From the NCBI RefSeq assembly GCF_011758655.1, contig NZ_JAAMPA010000001.1, forward strand, positions 3,038,001-3,102,000: 64,000 bases of DNA, in the 5' to 3' direction. A program made the translations under genes and the position numbers. The notes beneath the pieces were generated by a model. That model was not told the DNA's origin, did not search any database, and was given only the letters and a program-made list of their open reading frames with translations. This stretch comes from Modestobacter marinus. GTDB lineage: Bacteria > Actinomycetota > Actinomycetes > Mycobacteriales > Geodermatophilaceae. This document shows, piece after piece, positions 1 to 9,149 of this stretch (position 1 is its first letter; the number at the start of each line of letters is the position of its first letter).

Positions 1-2
1 CC

Positions 3-1175
3 GTGACCGTGGTCTGGGACGACGCCCTGCTGGGCTACACCATGGGCGGTGACCACCCCATGCACCCGGTCCGGCTGGACCTGACCATGCGGCTGGCCGA
101 GTCCCTCGGCGTCCTGGAGCCCGCGCGGATCCAGGTGGTGCAGCCCGAGCCGGCCGGCCCGGACCTGCTCACGCTGGTCCACGACCCGGCCTACCTGGAG
201 GCCGTCCGGCGCGCCCCGGACGACCCGTACGGCGCCGGCCACGGCCTGGGCACCCCGGACAACCCGGTGTTCCCGGGCATGTACGAGGCGGCGGCGCTGA
301 TCACCGGGGGCAGCGTGCTCGCCGCCGAGCAGGTGTCCAGCGGTCGCGCCCAGCACGCGGTCAACATCGCCGGGGGGCTCCACCACGCGATGCGGGACCA
401 GGCCTCGGGCTTCTGCGTCTTCAACGACGCCGCGGTGGCCATCGCCTGGCTGCTGGGCCAGGGCTGGGAGCGCATCGCCTACGTCGACCTGGACGTGCAC
501 CACGGCGACGGCGTCCAGGCCGCCTTCTACGACGACCCCCGAGTGCTCACCGTCAGCATCCACCAGACCCCGCTCACGATCTTCCCCGGTACCGGCTTCC
601 CCGAGGAGACCGGCGACCCGGAGAAGGCGCTGGGCAGTGCGGTGAACCTGGCGCTGCCCAACGGCACCGACGACTCCGGCTGGCTGCGGGCGTTCACCGC
701 CGTGGTGCCCAGCGTGATCCGGGCGTTCCAGCCGCAGATCCTCATCACCCAGTGCGGCTGCGACGCCCACCACGAGGACCCGCTGGCCGACCTCGGGCTC
801 ACCGTCGACGGGCAGCGGGCCTCCTACCGCGCCGTGCACGACCTGGCGCACGAGGTGTGCGAGGGCCGGTGGATCGCCCTGGGCGGCGGGGGCTACGGCC
901 TGGTCCGCTGCGTGCCCCGGGCCTGGACCCACCTGCTCGCCGAGGCCGGCGGTGACCGCGTCGCCCCGGACACCGAGATCCCGCAGAGCTGGCAGGACGA
1001 CGTCCGGCGGCGGGGCCTGCGCACGCCGCCGCCGGGCTCCATGACCGAGGGCGGGTACGTCGGCTTCCACCGCTGGGACCCCTTCACCGAGAACCGGGTC
1101 GACCGCGCCGTCCTGCGCACCCGCACCGCCTCCTTCCCCCTGTTCGGACTCGACCCGGACGACCCCCGTGATTGA
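3..1175 (+). CDS. acuC: AcuC-like class I/II histone-deacetylase-family protein
   Basis: This 390-residue protein belongs to the Zn-dependent histone deacetylase/AcuC superfamily, whose bacterial members remove acetyl groups from lysines, classically of acetyl-CoA synthetase. The metal-site signature DLDVHHGDG lies near residues 160-170, QCGCDAHHEDPL near 245-255, and a glycine-rich GGGGYG close to 295. The length is normal for AcuC. GTG at 3 is the first possible start in the window; the real start could lie a few codons upstream, outside it. It is followed 66 bases later by a GNAT/acyl-CoA-ligase fusion on the same strand, an acylation enzyme of opposite function. The pairing suggests regulation of acyl-CoA synthetases; the substrate is inferred, not seen. 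Confidence 0.85.
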   Translation: MTVVWDDALLGYTMGGDHPMHPVRLDLTMRLAESLGVLEPARIQVVQPEPAGPDLLTLVHDPAYLEAVRRAPDDPYGAGHGLGTPDNPVFPGMYEAAALITGGSVLAAEQVSSGRAQHAVNIAGGLHHAMRDQASGFCVFNDAAVAIAWLLGQGWERIAYVDLDVHHGDGVQAAFYDDPRVLTVSIHQTPLTIFPGTGFPEETGDPEKALGSAVNLALPNGTDDSGWLRAFTAVVPSVIRAFQPQILITQCGCDAHHEDPLADLGLTVDGQRASYRAVHDLAHEVCEGRWIALGGGGYGLVRCVPRAWTHLLAEAGGDRVAPDTEIPQSWQDDVRRRGLRTPPPGSMTEGGYVGFHRWDPFTENRVDRAVLRTRTASFPLFGLDPDDPRD

Positions 1176-1231
1176 GGACCATCCAGCCCCCCGCCACTCG
1201 CGAGCTCGCGGCGGGCCCCTGCTGGATGGCC
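1175..1231 (+). repeat. Dispersed palindromic element, copy A (type I), probable terminator
   Basis: The element begins at the last base of the deacetylase stop codon. Outer arms CCATCCAGC (1179-1187) and GCTGGATGG (1221-1229) pair perfectly, inner arms CCCGCC (1190-1195) and GGCGGG (1210-1215) pair too, and the loop contains the palindrome GCGAGCTCGC. The inner core recurs at 31928-31985 and 46420-46476. There is no T-tract, as is usual in actinobacterial terminators. Confidence 0.8.
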
Positions 1232-1241
1232 GGGAGAGCTT

Positions 1242-3938
1242 GTGACCCAGAACGAGGAACCGACTGCGCCCGTGCCGCCGCCGCACTGGGAGGCCGACGT
1301 GGTGGCCGCCGACGGCGGCACCGTGCACCTGCGCCCGATCACCCCCGAGGACGCCGACGGGATCGTCGGGCTGATGGACCGGAGCTCCGACCAGACCCGC
1401 TACTACCGGTTCTTCGGGCCGATGCGGCGGCTGTCGGACAAGGACCTGCACCGCTTCACCCACGTCGACCACGACGCCCGGGTGGCGTTCGTGGTGCTGC
1501 TGGGCGACCGGCTGATCGGCGTCGGCCGGTACGACCGCTACCCGGGCACCGACGACGCCGAGGTCGCCTTCCTGATCGAGGACGCCCACCAGCGGCGGGG
1601 GCTGGGGTCGGTGCTGCTGGAGCACCTGGCCGCCGCCGCCCGGGAGCGGGGCATCAGCCGGTTCGTCGCCGAGGTGCTCAGCCAGAACAGCGCGATGGTG
1701 CGGGTCTTCCTCGACGCCGGGTACTCGGCCAAGCGGTCCTACGAGGACGGCGTGGTGCACCTGACCTTCCCGATCGCGCCCACCGAGCAGTCCCTCGCGG
1801 TGGCGCACGAGCGGGAGCAGCGCAGCGAGTCCCGCTCCATCGGCCGGCTGCTCAACCCCGGCTCGGTGGCCGTCGTGGGCGCCAGCAACGACCCGGCCAA
1901 GGTCGGTCACGCGGTGCTGCACAACCTGCTCGAGTACGGGTTCGCCGGGCCGATCTACCCGGTGAACCCGGCGGTGCGGCACGTCCGCGGGGTGCCGGCG
2001 CACGCCTCCATCGAGGCCATCCCCGACGACGTCGACCTCGCCGTCCTGGCCGTGCCCGCCGACGAGGTGGCCGCGGTGGTCGAGGCCTGCCGGCGCAAGA
2101 ACGTGCGCGGGCTGGTCGTCATCTCCGGCGGGTTCGGGGAAACCGGGCCGGAGGGCCGGGCCGCCGAACGCGCGCTGGTCGCTTCCGCCCGCGCCTCGGG
2201 GATGCGGGTGGTCGGCCCCAACTGCCTGGGCATCGTGAACACCGACCCGGACGTGCGGCTGAACGCCAGCCTGGCCCCCGACGTGCCCGGCCGGGGCCGG
2301 GTGGGCTTCTTCGCCCAGTCCGGCGCGCTGGGCGTCGCGCTGCTGGAGCGCGCCCGGGCCCGGGGGATCGGGCTGTCCAGCTTCGTCTCCGCGGGCAACC
2401 GGGCCGACGTCAGCGGCAACGACATGCTCCAGTACTGGGCCAGCGACCCCGGCACCGAGGTCGTGCTGCTGCACCTGGAGAGCTTTGGCAACCCCCGCAA
2501 GTTCGCCCGGCTGGCGCGCGGGGTCGGCCGCACCAAGCCGGTGGTGGCGGTGAAGAGCGGCCGGCACGTGGGCATGACCGCCGGGCTGGCCGGCACCAGC
2601 GTCGCCGTCCCCGAGCAGTCGGTGGCCGCGCTGTTCGCCTCGGCCGGCGTCATCCGGGTCGAGACGCTCGCCCAGCTCTTCGACGTCGGCACCCTGCTGG
2701 CGCACCAGCCGCTGCCGGCCGGCGACCGGGTGGCGATCGTCGGCAACTCCACCGCCATGGGGGTGCTCGTCGCCGACGCCGTCCTGGAGCAGGGGCTGGA
2801 ACTGGCCCACGAGCGGCCCGTCGACATCGGCACCCAGGCCGCGCCGGAGGACTTCCGGGCCGCGCTGCAGACCGCGCTGGACGACGACGGCGTCGACTCG
2901 GTGGTCGCGGTCTTCCTGCCGCCGCTGCTGCAGGGCGAGCAGCCCTTCGGCCGGGTGCTCCGGGAGGTCTCCCGCACCGCGGAGAAGCCGCTGGTGGCGA
3001 ACTTCCTGTCCACCGAGGGGATCCCCGCCGAACTGGTCGTCCGGGACGAGCACGGCATGCCGGGCCGCGGTTCGGTGCCGTCGTTCTCCACCCCCGAGCG
3101 CGCTGTCATGGCACTGGCGAAGATCAGCGAGTACGCGCGCTGGCGCCGGCGGCCCCTCGGCGTCGTCCCCGAGCTCGACGGCATCGACGAGCCCGCCGCC
3201 CGGGCCGTGGTCGAGGCCGCACTCCGTGCCGCACCGGAGGGCCGGGCCCTCTCCGACGAGGAGACGATGGCGCTGCTGGACGCCTACGGCGTGCCGATGC
3301 TGGGCACCCGCCGGGTCGAGGACGCCGAGGCCGCCGTCGCCGCGGCCGAGGAGATCGGCTACCCGGTGGTGCTGAAGTCGACGGCGCCGTGGCTGCGGGA
3401 CCGCCGGGACCTCGGTGGCATGCGGTTCGACCTGGCCGACGCCGAGGACGTGCGCAGCGCGTTCGCCGCCATCCCGGCCGGTGACCCGGTCATCGTGCAG
3501 GAGCAGGCCGCCCCGGGGGTGGCCACCGTGGTCGACATCGTCGACGACCCGTCCTTCGGTGCGCTGGTGAGCTTCGGCGTGGGTGGGGTGGCCACCGACC
3601 TGCTCGGCGACCGGGCCTACCGGACCCTGCCGCTGACCGACCTGGACGCCGCCGAGCTGGTCCGCGAGCCCCGGGCCTGGCCGCTGCTGAACGGCTACCG
3701 GGGGAGCGCCCCGGTCGACACCGCCGCGCTGGAGGAGCTGCTGTTGCGGGTCGCCCGGCTCGGCGACGACCTGCCCGAGGTCCTCTCGCTGACCCTCGAG
3801 CCGGTGATCGTCGGCCCCGCGGACGCCTGGCACGGTGGCCGGTCGCTCGTCGTCGCCGGCGCCACCGTCCGGATCGGCCAGCCGGCGGCCCGGGTGGACT
3901 CCGGACCCCGCCGGATGTTCCGCCCCGCCACCCCCTGA
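1242..3938 (+). CDS. GNAT acetyltransferase fused to acyl-CoA synthetase (NDP-forming)-like domains, Pat-type
   Basis: The 898-residue protein has an N-terminal GNAT domain (about residues 15-175, acyl-CoA loop QRRGLG). A CoA-binding Rossmann domain follows (VAVVGASNDPAKVG, about 205-225), then the succinyl-CoA-ligase-like middle domains and a C-terminal ATP-grasp part from about 665. Salmonella Pat carries the same modules in reverse order and acetylates acetyl-CoA synthetase. Around residues 437-453 the active-site histidine motif expected in true NDP-forming synthetases (SHTG-like) is not recognisable; the sequence reads MTAGLAGTS, which suits a regulatory or ligand-sensing rather than catalytic ligase part. 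The GTG start follows a GGGAGAG ribosome-binding site. A role in protein lysine acetylation, countered by the upstream deacetylase, is inferred. Confidence 0.85.
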   Translation: MTQNEEPTAPVPPPHWEADVVAADGGTVHLRPITPEDADGIVGLMDRSSDQTRYYRFFGPMRRLSDKDLHRFTHVDHDARVAFVVLLGDRLIGVGRYDRYPGTDDAEVAFLIEDAHQRRGLGSVLLEHLAAAARERGISRFVAEVLSQNSAMVRVFLDAGYSAKRSYEDGVVHLTFPIAPTEQSLAVAHEREQRSESRSIGRLLNPGSVAVVGASNDPAKVGHAVLHNLLEYGFAGPIYPVNPAVRHVRGVPAHASIEAIPDDVDLAVLAVPADEVAAVVEACRRKNVRGLVVISGGFGETGPEGRAAERALVASARASGMRVVGPNCLGIVNTDPDVRLNASLAPDVPGRGRVGFFAQSGALGVALLERARARGIGLSSFVSAGNRADVSGNDMLQYWASDPGTEVVLLHLESFGNPRKFARLARGVGRTKPVVAVKSGRHVGMTAGLAGTSVAVPEQSVAALFASAGVIRVETLAQLFDVGTLLAHQPLPAGDRVAIVGNSTAMGVLVADAVLEQGLELAHERPVDIGTQAAPEDFRAALQTALDDDGVDSVVAVFLPPLLQGEQPFGRVLREVSRTAEKPLVANFLSTEGIPAELVVRDEHGMPGRGSVPSFSTPERAVMALAKISEYARWRRRPLGVVPELDGIDEPAARAVVEAALRAAPEGRALSDEETMALLDAYGVPMLGTRRVEDAEAAVAAAEEIGYPVVLKSTAPWLRDRRDLGGMRFDLADAEDVRSAFAAIPAGDPVIVQEQAAPGVATVVDIVDDPSFGALVSFGVGGVATDLLGDRAYRTLPLTDLDAAELVREPRAWPLLNGYRGSAPVDTAALEELLLRVARLGDDLPEVLSLTLEPVIVGPADAWHGGRSLVVAGATVRIGQPAARVDSGPRRMFRPATP

Positions 3939-3993
3939 CCGTCCGGGCGATGCGAACCGTCGGGTGACGCAGGAGCCACCCGACCGCCGAGAT

Positions 3994-4033
3994 GCGAAGA
4001 GCCGGGCCACCGTGAGGTGACCCGGCTCTTCGC
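3994..4033. terminator. Bidirectional hairpin between convergent genes
   Basis: Perfect 13-bp arms GCGAAGAGCCGGG (3994-4006) and CCCGGCTCTTCGC (4021-4033) enclose a 14-base loop. The hairpin sits between the end of the acetyltransferase gene and the end of the converging sigB gene, so it can serve both. Confidence 0.8.
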
Positions 4034-4065
4034 GGCGTCCACACGTCGTGCGGACGGTGCGCTGC

Positions 4066-5049
4066 TCAGCCCAGGTAGTCCCGGAGGGCGTCGGCGCGCT
4101 GCGGGGCACGCAGCTTGGTCATCGTCTCGCGCTCGATCTGGCGCACCCGCTCACGGGAGAGCCCGAACCGCTTGCCGATCTGCTCGAGGGTCCGCGGCTG
4201 CTCGCCGTCCAGGCCGAACCGCATGATGACGACGTCCCGCTCGCGGTCCTCCAGGGTCTTCAGGACGTTGCGCACGTCGCCCTTCATCATCTGGAACGCG
4301 ACGGCGTCCTCGGCGACCGCGGCGTCGGCGTCCTCGATGAAGTCACCCAGCCGGGACTCCTCGTCGGCACCGACGGTCTGGTCGAGGGAGACCAGGTCGC
4401 GGGAGTACTCCAGCAGCTCGGTGATCCGCTCGGGCGTCAGGTCAAGCTCGAGACCGAGCTCCTCGGCGGTGGGCTCCCGCTCCAGCTCCTGGTGGATCCG
4501 GCGGCGGGTGCGGACCACCTTGTTGACCTGCTCGGCCAGGTGGACGGGCAGCCGGATCGTCCGGCCCGAGTCGGCCATGGCGCGGGTGATGGCCTGGCGG
4601 ATCCACCACGTCGCGTAGGTGGAGAACTTGAAGCCCTTGGTGTAGTCGAACTTCTCGACCGCCCGGATGAGGCCGACGTTGCCCTCCTGGATCAGGTCCA
4701 GGAACGTCATGCCGTGGCCGGTGTAGCGCTTGGCCACCGAGACGACCAGGCGCAGGTTGGCCTCCAGCAGGTGGGCCTTGGCCGCCTTGCCGTCCGCGGC
4801 GAGCAGCTTGTAGTCGCGCTTGACGGCGGGGGTCAGCTGCCGCTCGCCCAGCAGGCGCTCGGCGTACAGACCGGCCTCGATCCGCTTGGCCAGCTCGACC
4901 TCCTGCTCGGCGGTCAGCAGCGCGGTCTTGCCGATGGTGTTGAGGTAGACGCGCACCAGGTCCGTCGACACCAGGCCGCTGGTGTCCGGGGCACGGCGCG
5001 GGGAGCGCACCTCGAGGGTGTCGGTGGGGGAGGACTGCAGCACGGTCAC
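4066..5049 (-). CDS. sigB: RNA polymerase sigma factor, SigB type (sigma-70 group 2)
   Basis: This 327-residue sigma factor has regions 1.2 to 4.2 but no long N-terminal extension, like mycobacterial SigB. Region 2 contains [20 protein letters not shown] and the -10-reading segment [16 protein letters not shown]. Region 4.2 ends in the helix-turn-helix [15 protein letters not shown]. The GTG at 5049 is chosen over the upstream ATG because AGGACGA precedes it and the extra 20 codons do not resemble the family. The larger principal sigma factor of the window lies at 26295-27641; in M. tuberculosis sigA and sigB are also near neighbours. It probably directs stress and stationary-phase promoters. 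Transcription converges on the acetyltransferase gene. Confidence 0.93.
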   Translation of the reverse strand: MTVLQSSPTDTLEVRSPRRAPDTSGLVSTDLVRVYLNTIGKTALLTAEQEVELAKRIEAGLYAERLLGERQLTPAVKRDYKLLAADGKAAKAHLLEANLRLVVSVAKRYTGHGMTFLDLIQEGNVGLIRAVEKFDYTKGFKFSTYATWWIRQAITRAMADSGRTIRLPVHLAEQVNKVVRTRRRIHQELEREPTAEELGLELDLTPERITELLEYSRDLVSLDQTVGADEESRLGDFIEDADAAVAEDAVAFQMMKGDVRNVLKTLEDRERDVVIMRFGLDGEQPRTLEQIGKRFGLSRERVRQIERETMTKLRAPQRADALRDYLG

Positions 5050-5308
5050 GATGAGTCTTCGTCCTTGCTTCGGGGTCCGGATGCACCGCGTCGTCGTCGT
5101 GCGGTGCACCCCGGCGGGGGCCGGAGTGTCGGCCCGGCGTCACCGGGTGGCTCTCCAGCCGCTTCTGTCCGTGTGGTACATCGTGTGCAACGGACCCGGG
5201 TGGGTCGGTGTTCCGAGGCGGGTCAACTCACAGGGAACGTCCAGCTGGGCGCGCTGCGAGCGGGACGACCACGCGGGGCCGACGGAGTGGTACCCGGCAG
5301 GGCCCGGG

Positions 5309-5740
5309 CTAGACGTCCAACTGCAAGGTCATCGGGCCCTCGTTCACCGAGGCGACCGCCATCCGCGCCCCGAACCGCCCGGTGGCGACCCGTGTGCCCC
5401 GCCGGCGGAGGTCGGCCACCACCTCCTCGACCAGCGGCTCGGCCAGCTCGCCGGGGGCGGCGTCCGCCCAGGACGGGCGGCGGCCCTTGCGGGTGTCGGC
5501 GTAGAGGGTGAACTGGCTGACCACCAGCACCGGGAGGCCGAGGTCGCCGACCGAGCGGGCGCCGTCATCGGTGGGGAACACCCGCAGCTCGTGCAGCTTC
5601 CGGGCCATCGCCCGCGCCCGGTCGGCGTCGTCGTCCCGGCCGACCCCCACCAGGGCGAGCAGCCCCGGCCCGATGGCCCCGACCACCTCGTCGTCCACCG
5701 TCACCGACGCCTGGCTCACCCGGGTCACCACCGCACGCAC
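5309..5740 (-). CDS. dtd: D-aminoacyl-tRNA deacylase
   Basis: The 143-residue protein matches Dtd, which hydrolyses D-amino acids from mischarged tRNA in the cytoplasm. The family motifs SQFTLYAD (residues 75-82) and the cis-proline element NEGPM (133-137) are both present; the latter contacts the D-amino-acid ester. Length and both ends fit the family exactly. The start is GTG at 5740, preceded by AGGA eight bases upstream; the longer open frame upstream is low-complexity and unlike the family. The gene diverges from the DUF808 gene and has its own upstream region of about 180 bases. Confidence 0.93.
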   Translation of the reverse strand: MRAVVTRVSQASVTVDDEVVGAIGPGLLALVGVGRDDDADRARAMARKLHELRVFPTDDGARSVGDLGLPVLVVSQFTLYADTRKGRRPSWADAAPGELAEPLVEEVVADLRRRGTRVATGRFGARMAVASVNEGPMTLQLDV

Positions 5741-5919
5741 GGCATGATCCTGACCGGTGGCCCGGGCTGCCCGCCGCGCGGGCGGGCCGACGCCGGCCGG
5801 GGTGGTGTTCCACACTCTCCCGGGTCGGGGACGCCCGTGCGCCGTGCGAGGTGCGGCCCGACCAGCGACCATGACGACCCAGACGGCACACGTGTGCCGA
5901 CCGACCGGAAGGACCTCCC

Positions 5920-6867
5920 GTGGCGGGTGGACTCGTAGCTCTCCTCGACGACGTGGCCGTGCTGGCACGCGCCGCCGCGGCCTCGATCGACGACATCGGG
6001 GCCGCGGCCGGGCGGGCGAGCATGAAGGCCGCCGGTGTCGTCGTCGACGACACCGCGGTGACGCCGCAGTACGTGCACGGGCTGAACGCCGAGCGCGAGC
6101 TGCCGATCATCCGGAAGATCGCGCTCGGGTCGCTGCGCAACAAGCTGCTGATCATCCTGCCCGCGGTGCTGCTGTTCAGCGAGTTCCTGCCGTTCCTCCT
6201 CACCCCGATCCTCATGGTCGGCGGCGCCTACCTCTGCTACGAGGGGGCGGAGAAGATCTGGCACCGGCTGCGGCCGCACGAGGAGACCCACGCCACGGTG
6301 GAGGACGCGCTGCCGGACGAGAAGACCATCGTGTCCGGGGCCGTGCGGACCGACTTCATCCTCTCGGCCGAGATCATGGTCATCTCGCTGAACGAGGTGG
6401 TCGACCAGGGCTTCTGGTCGCGCGCGGTCATCCTCGCCGTCGTCGCGCTGGGCATCACCGTGCTGGTCTACGGCGTCGTCGGCCTCATCGTGAAGATGGA
6501 CGACGTCGGCCTGCACCTCTCCCAGCGCCCCAGCAAGGGCGTCGCCCGGTTCGGTCGCGGTCTGGTCAAGGGGATGCCGAAGCTGCTGAGCGCGCTCACC
6601 GTGGTCGGCACCGCCGCGATGCTGTGGGTCGGTGGGCACATCCTGCTGGTCGGCACCGACGAGCTGGGTCTGACGTTCCTCTACGACGTCGTGCACCACC
6701 TGGAGGAGGCGGCCGCGGAGGCGACCGGAGCCCTCGGGTCCGTCGTCGGCTGGCTGGTCAACACGCTCGGCAGTGCGGTCCTCGGGCTCGTGGTCGGTGC
6801 CGTCATCGTGGCCGTGCTGACCCTCACGCTGCACCGCCGCAAGCAGCCCGCGAGCGGCGCGCACTGA
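5920..6867 (+). CDS. DUF808 family inner-membrane protein (YedI-like)
   Basis: The 315-residue protein begins [20 protein letters not shown], a very conserved DUF808 opening, and contains the family segment [20 protein letters not shown]. Several hydrophobic stretches follow (about residues 80-105, 145-185, 215-245 and 270-300), so it is an integral membrane protein. The biochemical role of the family is unknown. The GTG start has AAGGACCTCCC directly upstream. It stands alone between dtd, which is divergent, and the secreted deacetylase. A short GC hairpin (6874-6898) follows the stop codon and may end the transcript. Confidence 0.88.
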   Translation: MAGGLVALLDDVAVLARAAAASIDDIGAAAGRASMKAAGVVVDDTAVTPQYVHGLNAERELPIIRKIALGSLRNKLLIILPAVLLFSEFLPFLLTPILMVGGAYLCYEGAEKIWHRLRPHEETHATVEDALPDEKTIVSGAVRTDFILSAEIMVISLNEVVDQGFWSRAVILAVVALGITVLVYGVVGLIVKMDDVGLHLSQRPSKGVARFGRGLVKGMPKLLSALTVVGTAAMLWVGGHILLVGTDELGLTFLYDVVHHLEEAAAEATGALGSVVGWLVNTLGSAVLGLVVGAVIVAVLTLTLHRRKQPASGAH

Positions 6868-6873
6868 GGCGCC

Positions 6874-6898
6874 CGCCGGCGCGGGAGAGCCGCCGGCG
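6874..6898 (+). terminator. Short GC hairpin after DUF808 gene
   Basis: Eight-base arms CGCCGGCG (6874-6881 and 6891-6898) flank a nine-base loop seven bases after the stop codon. The stem is short, so terminator function is only likely. Confidence 0.45.
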
Positions 6899-7021
6899 TC
6901 CTGACGCCCGGCTCGATGACGGTCTCGTGACGATGCTCCCGGTGTCGAGGCGGTGCCCTTGACCCATGGGACGTCCTCCGAAGACTGGGGCGGGACGTCG
7001 ATCACAGAGGAGGGCGACGAC

Positions 7022-8182
7022 GTGGACGCCATCGGGGCGAGGAGGACGCACGGACGACGACGGGGAGGCCGGCTGGCGACGGTGGGCGCCGCTGCGGTGC
7101 TGCTCTGCTCGGGGCAGCTGCTCGGTGGCCACGCTGCGCAGGCGGCCGACTGCCCGGCCCCGATCCGCACCGTCCTGGACACCACGCCGGCAACGGCCGA
7201 CCGCACCGTCGCGCTGACGTTCGACGACGGTCCGCTGCCGCAGAACACCCCCGACGTGCTGGACGTGTTGCGGTCCCACGGCGTCAACGCCACGTTCTTC
7301 GTCCGCGGGGACCAGGCGGCCGCCCACCCGGACCTGGTGCGCCGGATCGTCGCCGAGGGGCACGCCGTCGGGAACCACACCTGGTCGCACCCCGACCTGA
7401 GCCAGGTCGCCCCGGCGGCCCGGGTGGACCAGATCGAACGCGCCACGCAGACGATCGAACGCGCCACGCAGACGGTCGTGGACGCCACCGGCTCGCAGCC
7501 GTGCTTCTTCCGCGGGCCGTTCGGCATCCACCGCGACCCCGCGATCGCCGGGCTGGCGTGGGACCGGGGGATGACCGTCGTCGACTGGTCGCTGGACACC
7601 CGGGACTGGTCGAGCCCGCCGAACCCGAGCCCGGCGTTCCAGCAGGAGATCATCGACCGCGCCACGTCGCCCCGTACCGCGCACCCCATCGTGCTCATGC
7701 ACGACGGTGGTGGGTACCGGCAGAACACCGTGGCCGCACTGGACGACGTCATCTCCTACTACGCCTCCCGCGGGTACACCTTCACCGACCCGCTGGGCCG
7801 CGCGTTCCCCGGGTCGCCGGGCCGGGGTGGCACCCACGTGGTGCAGCCGGGGGACACGCTGAGTGCGATCGCGTCGGGGTACAGCGCGACGTGGCGGGAG
7901 ATCTACCAGGCCAACCGCGCGACCATCGGCCCGGACCCGAACGTGTTGCAGGTCGGCCAGCGGCTGACCATCCCCGGTGCCGGCTCCGGAGGCGGCGGCG
8001 CCTCGCCGCCGCCTGCCAGTGGGTCGACGACCCATGTGGTGCAGCCGGGGGACACGCTGAGTGCGATCGCGTCGGGGTACAGGGCGACGTGGCGGGAGAT
8101 CTACCAGGCCAACCGCGCGACCATCGGCCCGGACCCGAACGTGTTGCAGGTCGGCCAGCGGCTGACCATCCCCGGGAGCTGA
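7022..8182 (+). CDS. Secreted polysaccharide deacetylase (NodB) with two C-terminal LysM domains
   Basis: This 386-residue exported enzyme has a basic start and a hydrophobic signal segment (residues about 18-41). The NodB catalytic domain holds TFDDGP (66-71), the metal motif HTWSH (about 119-123), an FFRGPFG motif and a HDGG motif. Two LysM domains at about 271-318 and 337-384, joined by a Gly/Ser/Pro linker, should bind peptidoglycan or chitin-like glycans. It probably de-N-acetylates cell-wall or environmental polysaccharide outside the cell. The GTG at 7022 has GAGGAGGGCG upstream; an earlier start at 6953 would spoil the signal peptide. The two LysM modules differ by two bases in 146, and a seven-residue unit IERATQT is exactly doubled. 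Confidence 0.9.
   Translation: MDAIGARRTHGRRRGGRLATVGAAAVLLCSGQLLGGHAAQAADCPAPIRTVLDTTPATADRTVALTFDDGPLPQNTPDVLDVLRSHGVNATFFVRGDQAAAHPDLVRRIVAEGHAVGNHTWSHPDLSQVAPAARVDQIERATQTIERATQTVVDATGSQPCFFRGPFGIHRDPAIAGLAWDRGMTVVDWSLDTRDWSSPPNPSPAFQQEIIDRATSPRTAHPIVLMHDGGGYRQNTVAALDDVISYYASRGYTFTDPLGRAFPGSPGRGGTHVVQPGDTLSAIASGYSATWREIYQANRATIGPDPNVLQVGQRLTIPGAGSGGGGASPPPASGSTTHVVQPGDTLSAIASGYRATWREIYQANRATIGPDPNVLQVGQRLTIPGS
7433..7474 (+). repeat. 21-bp exact tandem duplication inside the deacetylase gene
   Basis: The 21 bases encoding IERATQT occur twice in a row (7433-7453 and 7454-7474). The frame is kept, so a surface helix or loop is lengthened by seven residues. Confidence 0.95.
7832..8175 (+). 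repeat. Near-identical LysM-coding direct repeat
   Basis: Bases 7832-7977 and 8030-8175 are 146-base copies offset by 198 bases and differ, as far as I can see, at only two positions. This indicates a recent duplication or ongoing gene conversion. Confidence 0.93.
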
Positions 8183-8369
8183 GCCGGGCCGGGGACGTGC
8201 CGGCGGCCGGTCGCCGCCGGACTGGTCGATCCGCGCGCGTCCCCGTGCGGGAGACTCCCCGGGTGCCAGGGCCCTGCGACGTCCCGAGCGAGCCCCGACC
8301 GACCGTGTCCGGCTCCGCCGTGCCCGGACCGGGCGGGGCCCGTCCCGACGGGGGAGCGGGCCGCGCCCG

Positions 8370-9134
8370 ATGCTGAGTGCCGCCCAGGCGACCGGGAGCG
8401 GGGTCCCGGTCGCCGCCCTCGCGGCCGCCGGCGCGCTGGTGGTCGTGCAGCTGCTCGTGCCCCGGGTCCGACGGCGCGTGTCGCCCCGGTCGGCCGTGTT
8501 CCAGTCCCTCGCCGGCGGCCTGGCGATCGCCTACGTCTTCGCCCGCCTGCTGCCCGACCTGGCGCAGCCCGCCGCCGCGGCCTCCGCCGGCCCGGGGCAG
8601 GGGCTGCTCGGGCTGCTGGCCGAACGCCCGTTCCTCGTCGCGCTGGGCGGCCTGCTGCTGTACTACGCGGTGCTCGACGCGGCCCAGGACGCGGACCGCC
8701 GGGAGCAGCAGCGCGAGGGGAGCACGCCGACCCCGTGGCCGTTCTGGGCGAGCGGCGCGCTGTACCTGGTGTTCAACCTGTTCGTCGGGTACCTGCTCGT
8801 GCACCAGGTCCGCCCCGGTCCGACCGAGCTGGTCCTCTACACCATCGCGCTCTCCGCCCGGTACCTCGTCGGGGAGATCGCGCTGCGCGACCAGGACCCG
8901 CGCGCCTACGACCGGCTGGGGCGGTGGGTCCTGGCCGCGGCGGTCCTGGTCGGCTGGGGGCTCGGCATCGCGGTGGACCTGGGCGACGCGGCGGTGCGGG
9001 TCTTCTCCGCGCTGCTCGCCGGCTCGATCGTCCTCACCAGCCTCAAGCAGCAGCTGCCGGGGTCCGGGCAGGCGCACTTCCCCGTGCTCGCGGGCGCCTG
9101 CATCGCCTTCACGGCGTTGCTGCTCGCCCTCTGA
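8370..9134 (+). CDS. Conserved multi-pass membrane protein of unknown function
   Basis: The 254-residue product has about seven hydrophobic segments (roughly residues 12-30, 45-62, 85-103, 127-147, 155-172, 188-207 and 232-254). Charged loops such as DAAQDADRREQQREG lie in between. Its topology recalls ZIP-like or other small membrane families, but I do not recognise a diagnostic metal or catalytic motif. The ATG has a purine-rich GGGGGAGCGG about ten bases upstream. It ends 15 bases before the converging DUF305 gene, leaving little room for a terminator. It shows no operon link with the deacetylase, from which a 187-base gap separates it. Confidence 0.7.
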   Translation: MLSAAQATGSGVPVAALAAAGALVVVQLLVPRVRRRVSPRSAVFQSLAGGLAIAYVFARLLPDLAQPAAAASAGPGQGLLGLLAERPFLVALGGLLLYYAVLDAAQDADRREQQREGSTPTPWPFWASGALYLVFNLFVGYLLVHQVRPGPTELVLYTIALSARYLVGEIALRDQDPRAYDRLGRWVLAAAVLVGWGLGIAVDLGDAAVRVFSALLAGSIVLTSLKQQLPGSGQAHFPVLAGACIAFTALLLAL

Positions 9135-9149
9135 CCCGCCCGGGCCCGG

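Noticed and set aside
1172-3484. Overlapping plus-strand frame of about 770 codons in the acetyltransferase gene
   Set aside because: Shadow of the GNAT/ligase gene in another frame; strongly Arg/Gly-biased and no motif.
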